DNA of 64,000 nucleotides from NCBI GenBank assembly GCA_028820655.1, contig JAPPIK010000056.1, positions 89,880 through 153,879 on the forward strand. The letters are read 5' to 3'. This stretch comes from Candidatus Poribacteria bacterium (lineage in GTDB: Bacteria > Poribacteria > WGA-4E > JAJDTR01). Positions within the stretch are counted from its first letter, which is position 1. Each line of letters starts with the position of its first letter. The notes under the pieces are model-generated. The model saw only the letters and a list, made by a program, of their open reading frames with translations, did no database searches and was not told the DNA's origin. Below, piece after piece: positions 29,941-41,281 of this stretch. The position numbers and the translations under genes were made by a program.

Positions 29941-31479
29941 TCAATCAAGATTACTCACCGGAGATTCTTCGCAGGGCAACTCATACAATTCACCGTATTT
30001 CTGCCTCAGGTAGGCGATATAAGGTTCCACTTGTAACGAGCCGCCGGTGACGCGCTGAACAAGCTCAGACGCCGTGAATTTACATCCGTGTTGGTAGATA
30101 TTCTCCTTCAACCACCGGTGGAGCGTTCCAAATTCGCCAGCCTCAATTTCGGAGAATACTTCGGGGTGATTGTCGAGTGCGCTCGCGAAAAACTGTGCAC
30201 CAAGGATGTTTCCCAAGGTGTATCCCTGAAACGCTCCGCCAATTGTTCCGGCGTACCAATGGACATCCTGCAGTACACCATCACGGTCATCCGGCGGGAC
30301 AATCCCGAAATCGGCTTGAAAACGCTCCCGCCACGCATCGGGCAGGTCTGCCACCTTCAGCACGCCATCCAACAGATCCAACTCCAATTCGAACCGCAAC
30401 ATTACATGTAGGTTATATGTGACTTCATCGGCATCCGTTCGGATTAGCGACTTCTGTACCTTGTTAATCGCGCGATAGAAAGTCTCCAAAGATACGGTGC
30501 CAAGTTGATCGGAGAATTCCGCTTGGAGCCTGGGGTAAAAGCAGTTCCAAAATCTTCTGCTCCGCCCCACGACATTTTCCCATAGGCGAGACTGGCTCTC
30601 GTGAACACCTGAAGACGTGCCGTTAGCGAGAGGCGTTCCGTCAAGTTCCATACGGATTCCTTGTTCGTACATCCCGTGTCCGGCTTCATGGATCGTACTG
30701 AAGAGGGCATCGCTCAAATCATCCTCTTTTGAACGGGTCGTAATGCGAACATCACCGAGAGAAAATTTCGTCATGAATGGGTGATGAGTTTTATCTTGCC
30801 GACCACGTTCGAAGTCGTAGCCGAGGCGCTTGATTGTTTCGATTCCAAACCTCAATTGCCGCTCTTCAGGGAAAGTTTGATGAAGGCAAGAATCATCAGC
30901 GGGCGTTTGCGCAGTGATTGCATCCACGATGGGTACAAGGCGCTCGCGCAAATTGGAAAAAATGCGTCTTACGTCCGAGGCTTTCATGCCGTAGTCGCTA
31001 AAGTCAATCAGTGGATCAGCGATATGTTCGTATCCGGGAAAGAATTCAGCCATTTGACGGCTCATCGCCAGTGTTTCTTCAAGGCAGGGTCGCACCATGT
31101 TGAAATCATTCGCCGGTCTAGCTTCGGTCCAGACTTGATAGGACTCCGAGCAGTGACTATAAAACTTTTGCATAAACGCCGGTGGAACTTTGATCGCACG
31201 TTCATATTCGCGCCGCGTCACGCGAATCAGGCTGGCGTCATCCGAGTCACACGGAAGTTGCTCTTCGTACGGTTGAAGTTCATCAAGGAGTTTGCCGAGT
31301 GCCGGGGTTGTAAATTTCTCATGAGCGAGGCGGCTCAAGGTTGCGGTTTGGCGTGCACGCGCCGCGGCCCCTCCCGATGGCATGTAAGTTGATTGGTCCC
31401 AATACAACAGAGCTGCGGCGGACTGTAGATCGTCAACTTCAATAAGGCAGCACTTAAGTTCCTTTAATTTTGCTTCCAA
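29941..31479 (-). CDS. M32 family carboxypeptidase Taq
   Basis: 512 aa; HEAGHGMYEQGI zinc motif; SGVHESQSRLWENVVGRS; YHLHVMLRFELE-type motif (YNLHVMLRFELELDLL). Confidence 0.94.
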   Translation of the reverse strand: MEAKLKELKCCLIEVDDLQSAAALLYWDQSTYMPSGGAAARARQTATLSRLAHEKFTTPALGKLLDELQPYEEQLPCDSDDASLIRVTRREYERAIKVPPAFMQKFYSHCSESYQVWTEARPANDFNMVRPCLEETLAMSRQMAEFFPGYEHIADPLIDFSDYGMKASDVRRIFSNLRERLVPIVDAITAQTPADDSCLHQTFPEERQLRFGIETIKRLGYDFERGRQDKTHHPFMTKFSLGDVRITTRSKEDDLSDALFSTIHEAGHGMYEQGIRMELDGTPLANGTSSGVHESQSRLWENVVGRSRRFWNCFYPRLQAEFSDQLGTVSLETFYRAINKVQKSLIRTDADEVTYNLHVMLRFELELDLLDGVLKVADLPDAWRERFQADFGIVPPDDRDGVLQDVHWYAGTIGGAFQGYTLGNILGAQFFASALDNHPEVFSEIEAGEFGTLHRWLKENIYQHGCKFTASELVQRVTGGSLQVEPYIAYLRQKYGELYELPCEESPVSNLD

Positions 31480-31565
31480 TAGTTTAACTCCTCTTCAAAA
31501 ACCAAGCGCAAATGCCAGAGGTTTCGTGTCCACCATGAATCCGCAAGATTGCCAAACAAGCAAGT

Positions 31566-33106
31566 TTAATGAACAAGCAACCCGTCAATCTGGCTTGGTT
31601 CGACTGTGTGTCCAAAATGACTCAAGATAGTTGGAAACAGGTCAACGGTGCGAATGTATTCTGTCTCAATGGGTACGTTGATAGCGAGCGGTACGAACAT
31701 CTGTTGTGCATGCAACGCTCCGTGGGTTGCGTGATGTTCCGGGTATTCATAGCGCGCGCGCAAGTCGTAGCCGGGTTTGGCGCTTAGTACGAGGTCTCCT
31801 GTTCGTTCACCCTGGAAAATCTGCCACAGTTGCACCAAACCGTCAGGATAATCGGAATCGTACGTTTGAGAAAGCGCCTCACGGTAAGATATGTCTTCAT
31901 AGAATGTCCCGTAACCGAGAGGATCTGTGCCTCGAAATGTATACGAGAATGCCCCGTTATAAAGTGTAATTTTCCCTTCCCCTGTTTTTTTCTTTACGAT
32001 TATGCTCTTGCTTTTGCTCTGTCCCGCGACAAAATCAAGCCCTTCAATGTCAAGGAGCGGGATCAATGACACCTATACCGTTCAGTTGTTCAATTGACAG
32101 GCATTCTCCCCAACCTGACTTCGGCTTGACAGCCGCACCTGTTGTCCCTATATTTTGCCCTTTGACATAAACATGCGCCATCCCGTTCCCCGAGACCATG
32201 CTAGAGGAATCAGCTTGTTGCCTCCACAGCAGCGGATAATGGAGACAGCGCAAACCCATAATTTCCAAATGGCGTGGAACATCAATATGCGTGTGTGTAT
32301 TGCTCATTCCGTGGTCGCTTGTAATCAAAATCAATGTATCGTCAAAGTCATCTGATTCTTGCAGAATTCGGCAAACGTCCCCGACAGTTTTGTCTATCTC
32401 CCGGTAAGTGTCAAGCACTCTGGCTGATGTCGTGTGCGACAAATGCGATAACGTGTCCACTCCGGGGAAGAGACACATTACAAATTCGTCGCCAGCTTTT
32501 ATTGCATTCAATAGGCCGCGAGAAACAATGGTATTCACGAACCGCCAGCGATCGGAAAAATGGGCGTAGGTATACACCAGCGGTTTTATACAACGAGTTC
32601 GGTTTCGAGATGGTGGACAGCCGCGGGTCAATGGGTTGCAAATATTACTCACCGGCGAAAAAAAAATCGAGCAGCGTAGGCTTAAGCGGTAAATCGTCGG
32701 TAAAGGAAAGTCCGTCTAGCCCCATGTAACTGGATATTCCCGGGCTGCGGAATCGGTGAGGATTTTGAAACTGCCTCTTTGACAACCAGCGAAGACCGGG
32801 GACATTTGCAGTACCTGGAAAAAGCCCTATAAAGAACGGAATAAATGCAGGTCCTGTCGCTGATGGAAAGGTCGAAACGGCTTTTTTGAATGAGCCTCGA
32901 TCTATCACATGTTCCTTGATATTCGAGAGTGTACCATCGTTGACTAAATCCTTAAATATCTGATATGGCGAACCGTCAATCAAGATGAAGATGAAACGTG
33001 TAAACGAAGCCTTATGACTCATTGGAGACGTTAATTTGAACGGGGTGTCACTTCCGGGAACATCTGAAAGAATCTCTGGTTTTCGGCGCCCCAAGTAAGT
33101 ACGCAA
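31566..33106 (-). pseudogene. Disrupted type I phosphodiesterase/nucleotide pyrophosphatase-like (alkaline phosphatase superfamily) gene
   Basis: Three adjacent ORFs in different frames (32645..33106, 32050..32652, 31566..32072) together give ILIDGSPYQIFK.., LFPGVDTLSHLSH.., ITSDHGMSNTHTHID.., VDLFPTILSHFG. Confidence 0.75.
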
Positions 33107-33554
33107 AGTAACGCGGTCCGAATTCGGGAAATGATTGCAAGGATCTAGCAGCCTTCGGGAACCAAGAATAGATGTGCAATTCGCCGTAGAGTTGGGATTG
33201 AACAGACGTGAGAAATAGTTGTCAGTCCAAATTGTGGTACTGTTGTTCGAGTAGGAGGCCGCGCGGATTATCTGTAGTGGAACCCCGACTATACAAGACG
33301 AGTCTTTACGTCCAGCGAAACTCGTTTTCAGTCTTCACGTCGACGATTATTGGTATTACAAAAGACTCTGATTTGCACGCGATTTTCGAGGAGGATTGCA
33401 GAAACCGCAGAACCATGAAAAAGGTACCTCCTCGAAACCCCGAGTATGGTTTCGCTGTCTACTGATTGACATGGTTGGGACACTCTCAAGCACTTGAGCA
33501 AGCAGTGTATCAGAAATCGACGGGAAACGCAAGGATTGGTTAACCCAAAAATCC

Positions 33555-35396
33555 TTGACAACACACGGTTCAGGTGCTATGCTCATTCCCACGCATTACT
33601 TCCGAGGACTTGATATGGGTTGGGAAACATTGGGCCTGGACGCCTGGGTGACATTGGCTGTCGTTACATTAGTGCTCAATTTGTTGATTTTCACGCGTGT
33701 CAGTCCGGACGCAATCCTGCTTGGTGGCTTAATCCTGTTGCTGACAGCAAGGATTCTCACGCCTGCCGAAGCCTTCTCCGGATTCGCAAACCCCGGGATG
33801 ATTACGGTGGGGGTGCTTTTCGTCGTCACTGCCGCACTACGTGAGACGGGTGTCATTAACCTGATTGTTCGACACTTGCTCGGTCGCCCCAAATCGCTCT
33901 CGGCAGCGCTTTTTCGCATTGCGTTGCCTGTTGCAGCCACCAGCGCGTTTCTGAACAACACTCCCGTTGTCGCGACACTCCTACCGGCGGTTGATGAATG
34001 GGCGAAACAGAATCGTCTATCTGTATCCAAATTGTTGATCCCGCTAAGCTATTCGGCGATCTTGGGCGGGATGTGTACGCTGATAGGCACGAGCACCAAT
34101 TTGGTAGTCAACGGCCTGCTGGTAGAGTGGGGAAAACAGGGCCTTGGAATGTTCGACATCACGAAGGTCGGGTTGCCCTGCGCGTTGATAGGAACAATTT
34201 ACACGGTGGTGTTTAGCCGGTGGCTATTGCCCGAGAGGCGCCCGGTGCTTCGGCGAACCGATGATCCGCGCGAGTACACGGTCGAAATGCTTGTAGAAGG
34301 TGGTAGTTCTCTCGTAGGTCAATCGATCGAGCAAGCGGGGTTGCGGCATCTTGAGGGACTTTACTTGATGGAAATTGACCGCGACGGCCAAGTGATGGCT
34401 GCTGTTTCACCGCAAGAACGGCTTCGAGCAAGAGACCGCCTAATCTTTGTCGGGATTGTCGAATCAGTTGTCGATCTGCAGAAAATTCCCGGCTTAACCC
34501 CCGCCACAGATCAGATTTTCAAACTTGACACGCCAAGGTCCGAGCGATGTCTCATTGAAGCCGTCGTCTCAAACACTTGTCCGCTCGTTCGCCAAACCAT
34601 TCGCGAGGGGCAATTTCGTTCGACTTACAATGCGGTAGTTATTGCAGTCGCTCGAAATGGCGAACGCATCCGTCGAAAGATTGGAGACATCGTGTTGAGG
34701 GCAGGCGACACCCTACTGCTGGAGACCCATCCTTCGTTTGGGACTCAGCAGCGAAACTCGCGCGATTTCTTCTTGGTGAGCCAAGTGGCGGATTCCAACC
34801 CGCGGCGCCACAGCCATGCCTTGATGGCGATAGGGCTTCTGACCGGGATGGTTGCGATAGTGGTCGTCCAACCCGAACTCATGCTGAATGCCGCACTCTT
34901 AGCGGCCGGACTCATGCTCTTGACCGGTTGCTGCTCGATGGCAACGGTAAGACGCAGCATCAACTTGCAGGTCTTGCTAGTCATTGCGGCGTCTATAGGA
35001 ATTGGTCACGCAATGCAGAACACCGGAATTGCCGGCGCAATTGCGCGATCACTGATCGCGATGGCGGGCCAAAAACCGTTGCTCGTGTTAGCAGTGGTAT
35101 ATGTCATCACCTTGTTGTTCACCGAAACTTTAACCAACGTTGCGGCGGCTGTGCTCGTTTTCCCGATTGCAATTGCGACGGCTGACAACCTCGGCGCGAA
35201 TTTCATGCCGTTTGTAATCGTGACAATGGTGGCAGCGTCGGCGAGTTTTGCCACTCCGTTAGGTTATCAGACCAACTTGATGGTGTATGGGCCCGGCGGC
35301 TACCGTTTCAGTGACTACCTGCGAATCGGACTTCCGTTAGATATATTAGTAGGGGGTATAGCAATACTCCTCACACCTCTCGTATGGCCTCTCTGA
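33555..35396 (+). CDS. SLC13/DASS-type permease with internal TrkA-C (RCK_C) domains
   Basis: FLNNTPVVATLLPAVDEWAK; GGMCTLIGTSTNLVVNGLL; two RCK_C-like blocks; C-terminal TM repeat with FATPLGYQTNLMVYGPGGYRFSDYLRIGLPLD. Confidence 0.9.
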   Translation: MTTHGSGAMLIPTHYFRGLDMGWETLGLDAWVTLAVVTLVLNLLIFTRVSPDAILLGGLILLLTARILTPAEAFSGFANPGMITVGVLFVVTAALRETGVINLIVRHLLGRPKSLSAALFRIALPVAATSAFLNNTPVVATLLPAVDEWAKQNRLSVSKLLIPLSYSAILGGMCTLIGTSTNLVVNGLLVEWGKQGLGMFDITKVGLPCALIGTIYTVVFSRWLLPERRPVLRRTDDPREYTVEMLVEGGSSLVGQSIEQAGLRHLEGLYLMEIDRDGQVMAAVSPQERLRARDRLIFVGIVESVVDLQKIPGLTPATDQIFKLDTPRSERCLIEAVVSNTCPLVRQTIREGQFRSTYNAVVIAVARNGERIRRKIGDIVLRAGDTLLLETHPSFGTQQRNSRDFFLVSQVADSNPRRHSHALMAIGLLTGMVAIVVVQPELMLNAALLAAGLMLLTGCCSMATVRRSINLQVLLVIAASIGIGHAMQNTGIAGAIARSLIAMAGQKPLLVLAVVYVITLLFTETLTNVAAAVLVFPIAIATADNLGANFMPFVIVTMVAASASFATPLGYQTNLMVYGPGGYRFSDYLRIGLPLDILVGGIAILLTPLVWPL

Positions 35397-35581
35397 AGAT
35401 TCTAGACCTATCGATTCCTGGTGCAACCGTGCGGCTCGAATCGCTAGTTTGTGCCTCAGCCGCATATAGTAGGTCAAAGGAACTGACTACGGGTGTGACT
35501 TGCAAGCAACAAAGGGGCAATTGTTAGCGGGAATTTGCGTCGAGCAATCTTGCCCGAAAATCGTTGGCTGGTTGAACGCAC

Positions 35582-36421
35582 ATGCTGAACTTTCGATTAA
35601 TCGATCCCTTGATTGAATTGGCACTTGTAGAGGATGTCGGCTCTGGCGACATTACCACTGAGTCCACTATTTCGAAATTTCAGGCTGCGAGAGGCACTAT
35701 CGTTGTACACAACAGCGGTGTCATTGCGGGGCTGCCTATTGCCGAACGTGTGTTTGGCAAGATTGATCCATCTCTCAAATTCGAGTCGTTTGTTTCAGAC
35801 GGTTACTTCGTGCAAGAGACAGCGCCGATCGCCAGTGTGACCGGTACAACGAGTTCAATTCTCACCAGTGAGCGTATCGCCCTCAACTTTCTGCAGCGGC
35901 TCTCGGGCACGGCGACACTAACCGCAGAGTTTGTTGCTGCCACGGCTGAGTACCCTGTTAAGATTCTCGACACTCGGAAAACAACGGCAGGCTGGCGGAC
36001 GATTCAAAAGTATGCTGTTCAGGTCGGCGGCGGGCATAACCATCGCTTTGGACTGTACGATGGTATTCTGATTAAGGATAACCACATCATTGCCGCTGGA
36101 GGCGTCGCTCGAGCCGTCGAGCAAGCCCGGATTATCGCACCACATACTTCAAGAATCGAGATAGAGGTGGAAACACTAGATCAGGTACAAGAAGCCTTGC
36201 AAGCCCAAGCCGATATTCTTCTGTTCGATAATATGCCCGTTGGCATAATGAAGGCGGCCGTTGAATTGGTCAACGGCAGAGCCATCACGGAAGCGTCGGG
36301 TGGAATCACGTTGGAAAAGGTCGAGGCTGTCGCGGCGTCAGGTGTAGACCTTATCTCTGTCGGTGCACTAACTCATTCGGCAGTACCGCTAGACATGAGT
36401 TTGGACTTGGAAATCTGTTAA
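35582..36421 (+). CDS. nadC: Nicotinate-nucleotide diphosphorylase (carboxylating)
   Basis: LVEDVGSGDITTE; ALNFLQRLSGTATLT; ILDTRKTTAGWRTIQKYAVQVGGGHNHRFGLYDGILIKDNHI. Confidence 0.96.
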   Translation: MLNFRLIDPLIELALVEDVGSGDITTESTISKFQAARGTIVVHNSGVIAGLPIAERVFGKIDPSLKFESFVSDGYFVQETAPIASVTGTTSSILTSERIALNFLQRLSGTATLTAEFVAATAEYPVKILDTRKTTAGWRTIQKYAVQVGGGHNHRFGLYDGILIKDNHIIAAGGVARAVEQARIIAPHTSRIEIEVETLDQVQEALQAQADILLFDNMPVGIMKAAVELVNGRAITEASGGITLEKVEAVAASGVDLISVGALTHSAVPLDMSLDLEIC

Positions 36422-36551
36422 AGAGGGAGGGATTATTGGCACAGGCGAGTTGTTTGGGAAGCATTTTCCCGTGTTCAAGATTGATTCAGGAGCGCAGATC
36501 AAGCGGTTTCGGAGGTGACGATTTGTGTGGAAGGAGCCCATGGAATCATAA

Positions 36552-37613
36552 ATGCAAGAGTTCTTGAGTCGATCCCTAAATCGTAAAAACATCACACGCG
36601 GATTCGTATTTTTCGGCCTTTGTACGGTAGTTGGGTTGTGTGCTAGCTTCTTGTGGAGCGGCACTCAAGATCTTGGCACTCACATCCTGTCCATGCGGGG
36701 GAAGTTCATTCTCCTGGCAGGGTTGTGCATGCTCACGGATTGGCTGCTTGGGGGAGCGCGTATCCATATCTTTTGCCGGAAGATGACTACCGGCCTCACC
36801 TTCTATGACAGCATACGCGCGAATCTGTCAACTATATGCGTAGGAGGCATTACGCCCTTTCAGGCGGGCGGAGTGGGTCACATCTATATTTGCAGTCGTG
36901 TAGGGGTGCCCGTAGCAGGCTGTATTACGGCGGGGATTATATCTTTTACCGGCACCCTAATGTTCCTGTTTCTCGCCGCGGCGTACGTTGCCGTTCACGC
37001 ACCGGATTTCGTTCCCAGCGAAATCACGCGTGTTAGTCGATACACCCTGTTGATGTTTTCGCTCTTCCTCTCGTTTTTTCTCCTCATGGTGGTAAAGCCG
37101 AAGGTTTTTCTCATTCCTTTGACGCTGATGCGGTTTCCCGATCGTCGTGGATTCCACTTCGCGAGTAACCTTCTCAATCGATTGGTTACGACGCTCGACA
37201 AACTCATCACGGATCATGCGACGTACACTCGGATGTTCATCACGGATCACAAAGGGATTTGCGTCGTCAACTTTTTGTGTACTGCAGGAATCTATGCAAG
37301 TCGATTCACGGGCGGATATGTCATCGTTCGTGCGCTCGGCGGAGACGCGCCTTTCTGGCATGTAATCGCAATACAATCAATATTACACTTTGTCACACTG
37401 TTTGCGCCTAGCCCGGGCGCAGCCGGAATAGCTGAAGTCTTGACCGTTATATTTATGGGGAACCTCTTGGTTGGACACACGGGCGGGTTATATTCCCTGT
37501 TGACACGGTTTTTCACTACGTACTGCGGCGTGATAGTTGGAGGAATTGTGCTGGTATCACAACTGGCAAAAGATTTGGATTGGCAATCAAGCAAGGTCAC
37601 ACAAGCGAAGTAA
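36552..37613 (+). CDS. Lysylphosphatidylglycerol synthase TM region/UPF0104 family membrane protein
   Basis: 353 aa, multi-TM; ANLSTICVGGITPFQAGGVGHIYI; SPGAAGIAEVL. Confidence 0.8.
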   Translation: MQEFLSRSLNRKNITRGFVFFGLCTVVGLCASFLWSGTQDLGTHILSMRGKFILLAGLCMLTDWLLGGARIHIFCRKMTTGLTFYDSIRANLSTICVGGITPFQAGGVGHIYICSRVGVPVAGCITAGIISFTGTLMFLFLAAAYVAVHAPDFVPSEITRVSRYTLLMFSLFLSFFLLMVVKPKVFLIPLTLMRFPDRRGFHFASNLLNRLVTTLDKLITDHATYTRMFITDHKGICVVNFLCTAGIYASRFTGGYVIVRALGGDAPFWHVIAIQSILHFVTLFAPSPGAAGIAEVLTVIFMGNLLVGHTGGLYSLLTRFFTTYCGVIVGGIVLVSQLAKDLDWQSSKVTQAK

Positions 37614-37699
37614 CCGACAGTCAGTTCTAACTGGGTATATGACCTTTCATCTTAGGAGTTCTACTTTGGGATGAAATTGACAGCAGAACCACCAAGTAG

Positions 37700-38634
37700 G
37701 CATTTGCAATTGACGCCGCCGGCTTCATTGGCAGCCATTTGATGGACCTGTTAGTGGATCGTAGTTATCAAGTAACGTGCACTGTTCGGCAGACGAGCAC
37801 CCTACGGTGGCTTGAGACGCAGCTTGCCGGGAAGAGTCCGCCAATTCAATTAGTGGCCACCGACCTTAACGATCCGACTGTGTCACTACCGTCGTTACGA
37901 GGTGTCGACATTGCCATTCACCTCGCCGGTTTGACCAAAGCATTCGGTGCTGATGATTACTATCGTACACATGCCGAGGCGACTAGGCACTTGCTTGATG
38001 CTTGTGCAGCTAAAAATGGCAGTATGGTTAGGTTTCTCTACTGGAGCAGTTTGGTGGCATGCGGTCCAAGTCCAGGTGGCAGGCAAGCGTCTGAGGACAC
38101 GCAAGCGAATCCTCCGACAAATTACGGAAGAAGCAAATTAAAAGGGGAGATGGTCGTTCGCGAGTATGCGACTCGGTTGACTGTTCCATTATCCGTCCAC
38201 CTGCGGTTTACTGCCCTCGCGGAAAGGATATTTAATATTTTGGCGGGAAAAAAGGGATCTTGCCGATTGTCGGCAATCCAGGGCCGCAATTAAGTCTTGT
38301 GAATGTGAAGGATCTGGTCCGCGGGATTCACGCGGCGGCGGCCTCCGAACGCGCAGTGGGTGAAACCTCCTTCCTCATTGATGGCGTCGATCATACGTGG
38401 TCGTATGTAGCGAAGGCCATCGCTCACAGTTTGGAAACACGACCGTTACCACTGCACGTGCCGTATTTTCCCTTGGATGTCGTGGGCCATTTCACGGAAG
38501 TTCCCGCCAAATTCAGGGACGAGCCAGCTACTTTGAATCGCCGGAGGATGATTGATTTAAAACAGCAACATTGGATTTGCGACGATTCCAAGTCAGTGAG
38601 GGAACTTGCCTATCGCGCCGCCATTCCAATTTAA
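37700..38634 (+). pseudogene. Disrupted NAD-dependent epimerase/dehydratase (SDR)
   Basis: AAGFIGSHLMDLLVDRSYQVTCTVRQTS with no start and in-frame TAG at 37697; frameshift at the AAAAAAGGG tract about 38247-38256 before LPIVGNPGPQLSLVNVKDLVRGIHAAA. Confidence 0.7.
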
Positions 38635-38637
38635 CAG

Positions 38638-38689
38638 GGCATCAACGAAACCACCCGTTAGTATCTGGAAATGGGGTGGTTGTGATGCC
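38638..38689. repeat. Imperfect inverted repeat in intergenic DNA
   Basis: GGCATCAACGAAACCACCC .. GGGTGGTTGTGATGCC with a small bulge; no T-tract. Confidence 0.5.
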
Positions 38690-38919
38690 ATGATGCACTC
38701 AATATTCATCTAAGTGCTGTAGGGAACCCTGATTTGCGTACCTAACTAGCGTTCAATCGTGAAACACCTAATATGAAAGCTAGATTGACACAATGAAGAT
38801 TCGGTAATGTGGTCAGAACATTAAAGATGAGAAAGCCGCAATAACCGTCTCGCACCTTAACCGGATTGAGTTCACATCATATCGAATCTTGAAAATATTA
38901 GCGGTAAAGGAGAAAGATT

Positions 38920-39828
38920 ATGAGTATCACTGTAATACCTGGGGAAACGAAGATAGGATGGATTGGCACCGGCGTCATGGGGCGTTGGATGTGTCAACAC
39001 ATTATGGATTCCGGGTATTCGGCAACCGTGCACAACCGTACAAAGGAAAGGGCACAACCGTTGCTTGACGCCGGTGCAACGTGGGCGGAATCTTCGCAGG
39101 AGGTCGCCGCCGCGTCCGATGTAATCTTCACAATCGTCGGCTTTCCTCCGGATGTTCGCGATGTCTATTTGGGTGAAAACGGTATCCTCAAGGGGGCGAA
39201 GTCGGGAAGTATTATCGTCGATATGACGACGACAGAACCGTCGCTGGCGAAGGAGATTTACGCCAAAGCACGGTCACAAGGTATAGCTTCCGTTGACGCT
39301 CCCGTGTCGGGCGGTGATGTAGGCGCGCGGGAGGCTCGTCTCTCAATTATGGTCGGCGGCGACGAGGGCGCCGTCAACTCGATTATGCCTCTTTTTGAAG
39401 CAATGGGAAAAAGTATCGTGCATCAGGGAGGAACAGGCGCCGGGCAGCACACGAAAATGTGTAACCAGATTGTTGTTGCGGGGACCATGATCGGGGTCTG
39501 TGAGTCGCTTCTCTACGGTCACAAAGCGGGTTTAGACTTGGAGACGATGCTATCGTCAATTAGCGGAGGCGCTGCTGCCTGTTGGACGCTTGATAACTTG
39601 GCGCCGCGAGTCCTCAAACGCAATTTTGATCCCGGATTCTTCGTAGAACACTTCATCAAGGACATGGGCATTGCCCTTGATGAATCCAAAAAGATGGGCA
39701 TGAGCCTTCCGGGGCTTTCCCTTGTCCACCAACTTTACATTGCCGTGCAAGCTCAAGGGCACGGTAGACTTGGGACACATGCGCTGACGTTGGCGTTGGA
39801 ACAGATGTCTGGTGGAGGGACGGATTAA
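38920..39828 (+). CDS. NAD(P)-dependent beta-hydroxyacid dehydrogenase (3-hydroxyisobutyrate dehydrogenase family)
   Basis: [60 protein letters not shown]. Confidence 0.92.
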   Translation: MSITVIPGETKIGWIGTGVMGRWMCQHIMDSGYSATVHNRTKERAQPLLDAGATWAESSQEVAAASDVIFTIVGFPPDVRDVYLGENGILKGAKSGSIIVDMTTTEPSLAKEIYAKARSQGIASVDAPVSGGDVGAREARLSIMVGGDEGAVNSIMPLFEAMGKSIVHQGGTGAGQHTKMCNQIVVAGTMIGVCESLLYGHKAGLDLETMLSSISGGAAACWTLDNLAPRVLKRNFDPGFFVEHFIKDMGIALDESKKMGMSLPGLSLVHQLYIAVQAQGHGRLGTHALTLALEQMSGGGTD

Positions 39829-39905
39829 TTGCTCGTGGGGCAATAGATCCGGTGGCATCGACACGTAGAATACGGAATTTGCCATTTAATCGGCAACTAT
39901 CCCTA

Positions 39906-39932
39906 GGGGGTCAACGATTGTTGACCCCTTCT
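39906..39932. terminator. Hairpin between convergent genes, possible bidirectional terminator
   Basis: Perfect GGGGTCAAC-GATT-GTTGACCCC stem; weak T-tract. Confidence 0.5.
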
Positions 39933-39985
39933 CGCCGGTCTGATACTCGATTCCTTCCGAGAAACCCTATGGTTTCAACTCGCCT

Positions 39986-41248
39986 CTAAGTGCGCAACTG
40001 CCCGTTTCCATAGACGATGTATTTGTAACTCGTTAATCCTTCAAGCCCCATAGGCCCTCGACAGTGGAGTTTCTGCGTGCTGATGCCAACTTCCGCACCG
40101 AGTCCGAATTCATAACCGTCGGTAAAACAGGTGCTGGCGTTGACATATACTGCCGCCGAGTCGACCTCCCGCAGAAACCGCTGCGAGTTTGCATAGCTCT
40201 CGGTAACGATCGCGTCGGAGTGGTGCGATCCGTAGGTTTCGATGTGATTCACCGCGGCATCGAAGTCCGGAACAACCCGAATCGACAATATCTCATCCAG
40301 ATATTCCGTTCTCCAATCCTCCTTGGTTGCCGGCTTGGCATCGGGATGCAACTTTCGCGATTCCTCACAGCCCCGCAGCTCCACTCCCTTGGCCGCGAAC
40401 TTCTCACACATTGACGGGAGGAATTTCGGTGCGACCGACGCATGAACAAGCAACGTTTCCATTGCATTGCACACGGCAACTTTGTATCCCACTTTGGCGT
40501 TGATGCAAATATTCTCAGCCATGTTGATGTCGGCAGCCTCATCGACGTAAACATGGCAGATTCCGTCCGCGTGACCAACGACCGCGATGTCGGAGGTATT
40601 CATAATGCTACGGATGAACTCTTGGCTGCCTCGGGGAACGATGAGGTCGATGTGGTCGGACATTGAAATCATCTCCCATACCGCCTGTCGATCCGTGATG
40701 TCAACAATCTGTATCGCGCCAGGTACACCTTCTGTTTCCGCAGTCTCGGTCAATATGTTTGCTAGGGCGGTGTTTGAATGGATGGCTTCCGATCCGCCTC
40801 GCAGGATAACGCCATTGCCCGACTTGAGGCACAAAGCAGAGACCTCGACAGTGACATCCGGGCGCGACTCGTAGATGACACCGATAACGCCAATCGGGAC
40901 GCGAACTGTCCCAATCTTAAGTCCATTCGGGCGTTCCCCCATGTGAACAATCTCGCCGATCGGATCGGGCAACGCAGCAACCTGAAGGAGGTTGTCCGCC
41001 ATTTTTTCAATCTTCGTTTCGTCGAGCGCGAGTCGACTCATCAGGGGACCGGCAAGCCCGGTATCGCGTCCAGCTTTCAGATCAACTTCATTCGCGTCTC
41101 GAATTTTGTCCCTGAACCGAAGGATGTTTTCCGCCATTGCGACGAGCGCGCAATTGCGCACATCAGAGGATGTCTTGGAAAGTTTTCGCATCGCCGCTTT
41201 TGCGGTGCGTGCCTTGGATTCTACCATTGCACGAATCGTTTGACTCAC
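39986..41248 (-). CDS. proA: Glutamate-5-semialdehyde dehydrogenase
   Basis: PIGVIGVIYESRPDVTVEVSALCLKSGNGVILRGGSEA; FGLGAEVGISTQKLHCRGPMGLEGLTSYKYI. Confidence 0.97.
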   Translation of the reverse strand: MSQTIRAMVESKARTAKAAMRKLSKTSSDVRNCALVAMAENILRFRDKIRDANEVDLKAGRDTGLAGPLMSRLALDETKIEKMADNLLQVAALPDPIGEIVHMGERPNGLKIGTVRVPIGVIGVIYESRPDVTVEVSALCLKSGNGVILRGGSEAIHSNTALANILTETAETEGVPGAIQIVDITDRQAVWEMISMSDHIDLIVPRGSQEFIRSIMNTSDIAVVGHADGICHVYVDEAADINMAENICINAKVGYKVAVCNAMETLLVHASVAPKFLPSMCEKFAAKGVELRGCEESRKLHPDAKPATKEDWRTEYLDEILSIRVVPDFDAAVNHIETYGSHHSDAIVTESYANSQRFLREVDSAAVYVNASTCFTDGYEFGLGAEVGISTQKLHCRGPMGLEGLTSYKYIVYGNGQLRT

Positions 41249-41281
41249 CTAGTTATCTCCTTTTCGTGTATTTCTCAACAG

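Noticed and set aside
30781-31392. 203-aa plus-strand ORF
   Set aside because: Antisense to the clearly coding M32 carboxypeptidase
34577-35185. 202-aa plus-strand ORF
   Set aside because: Out-of-frame shadow within the SLC13 permease gene
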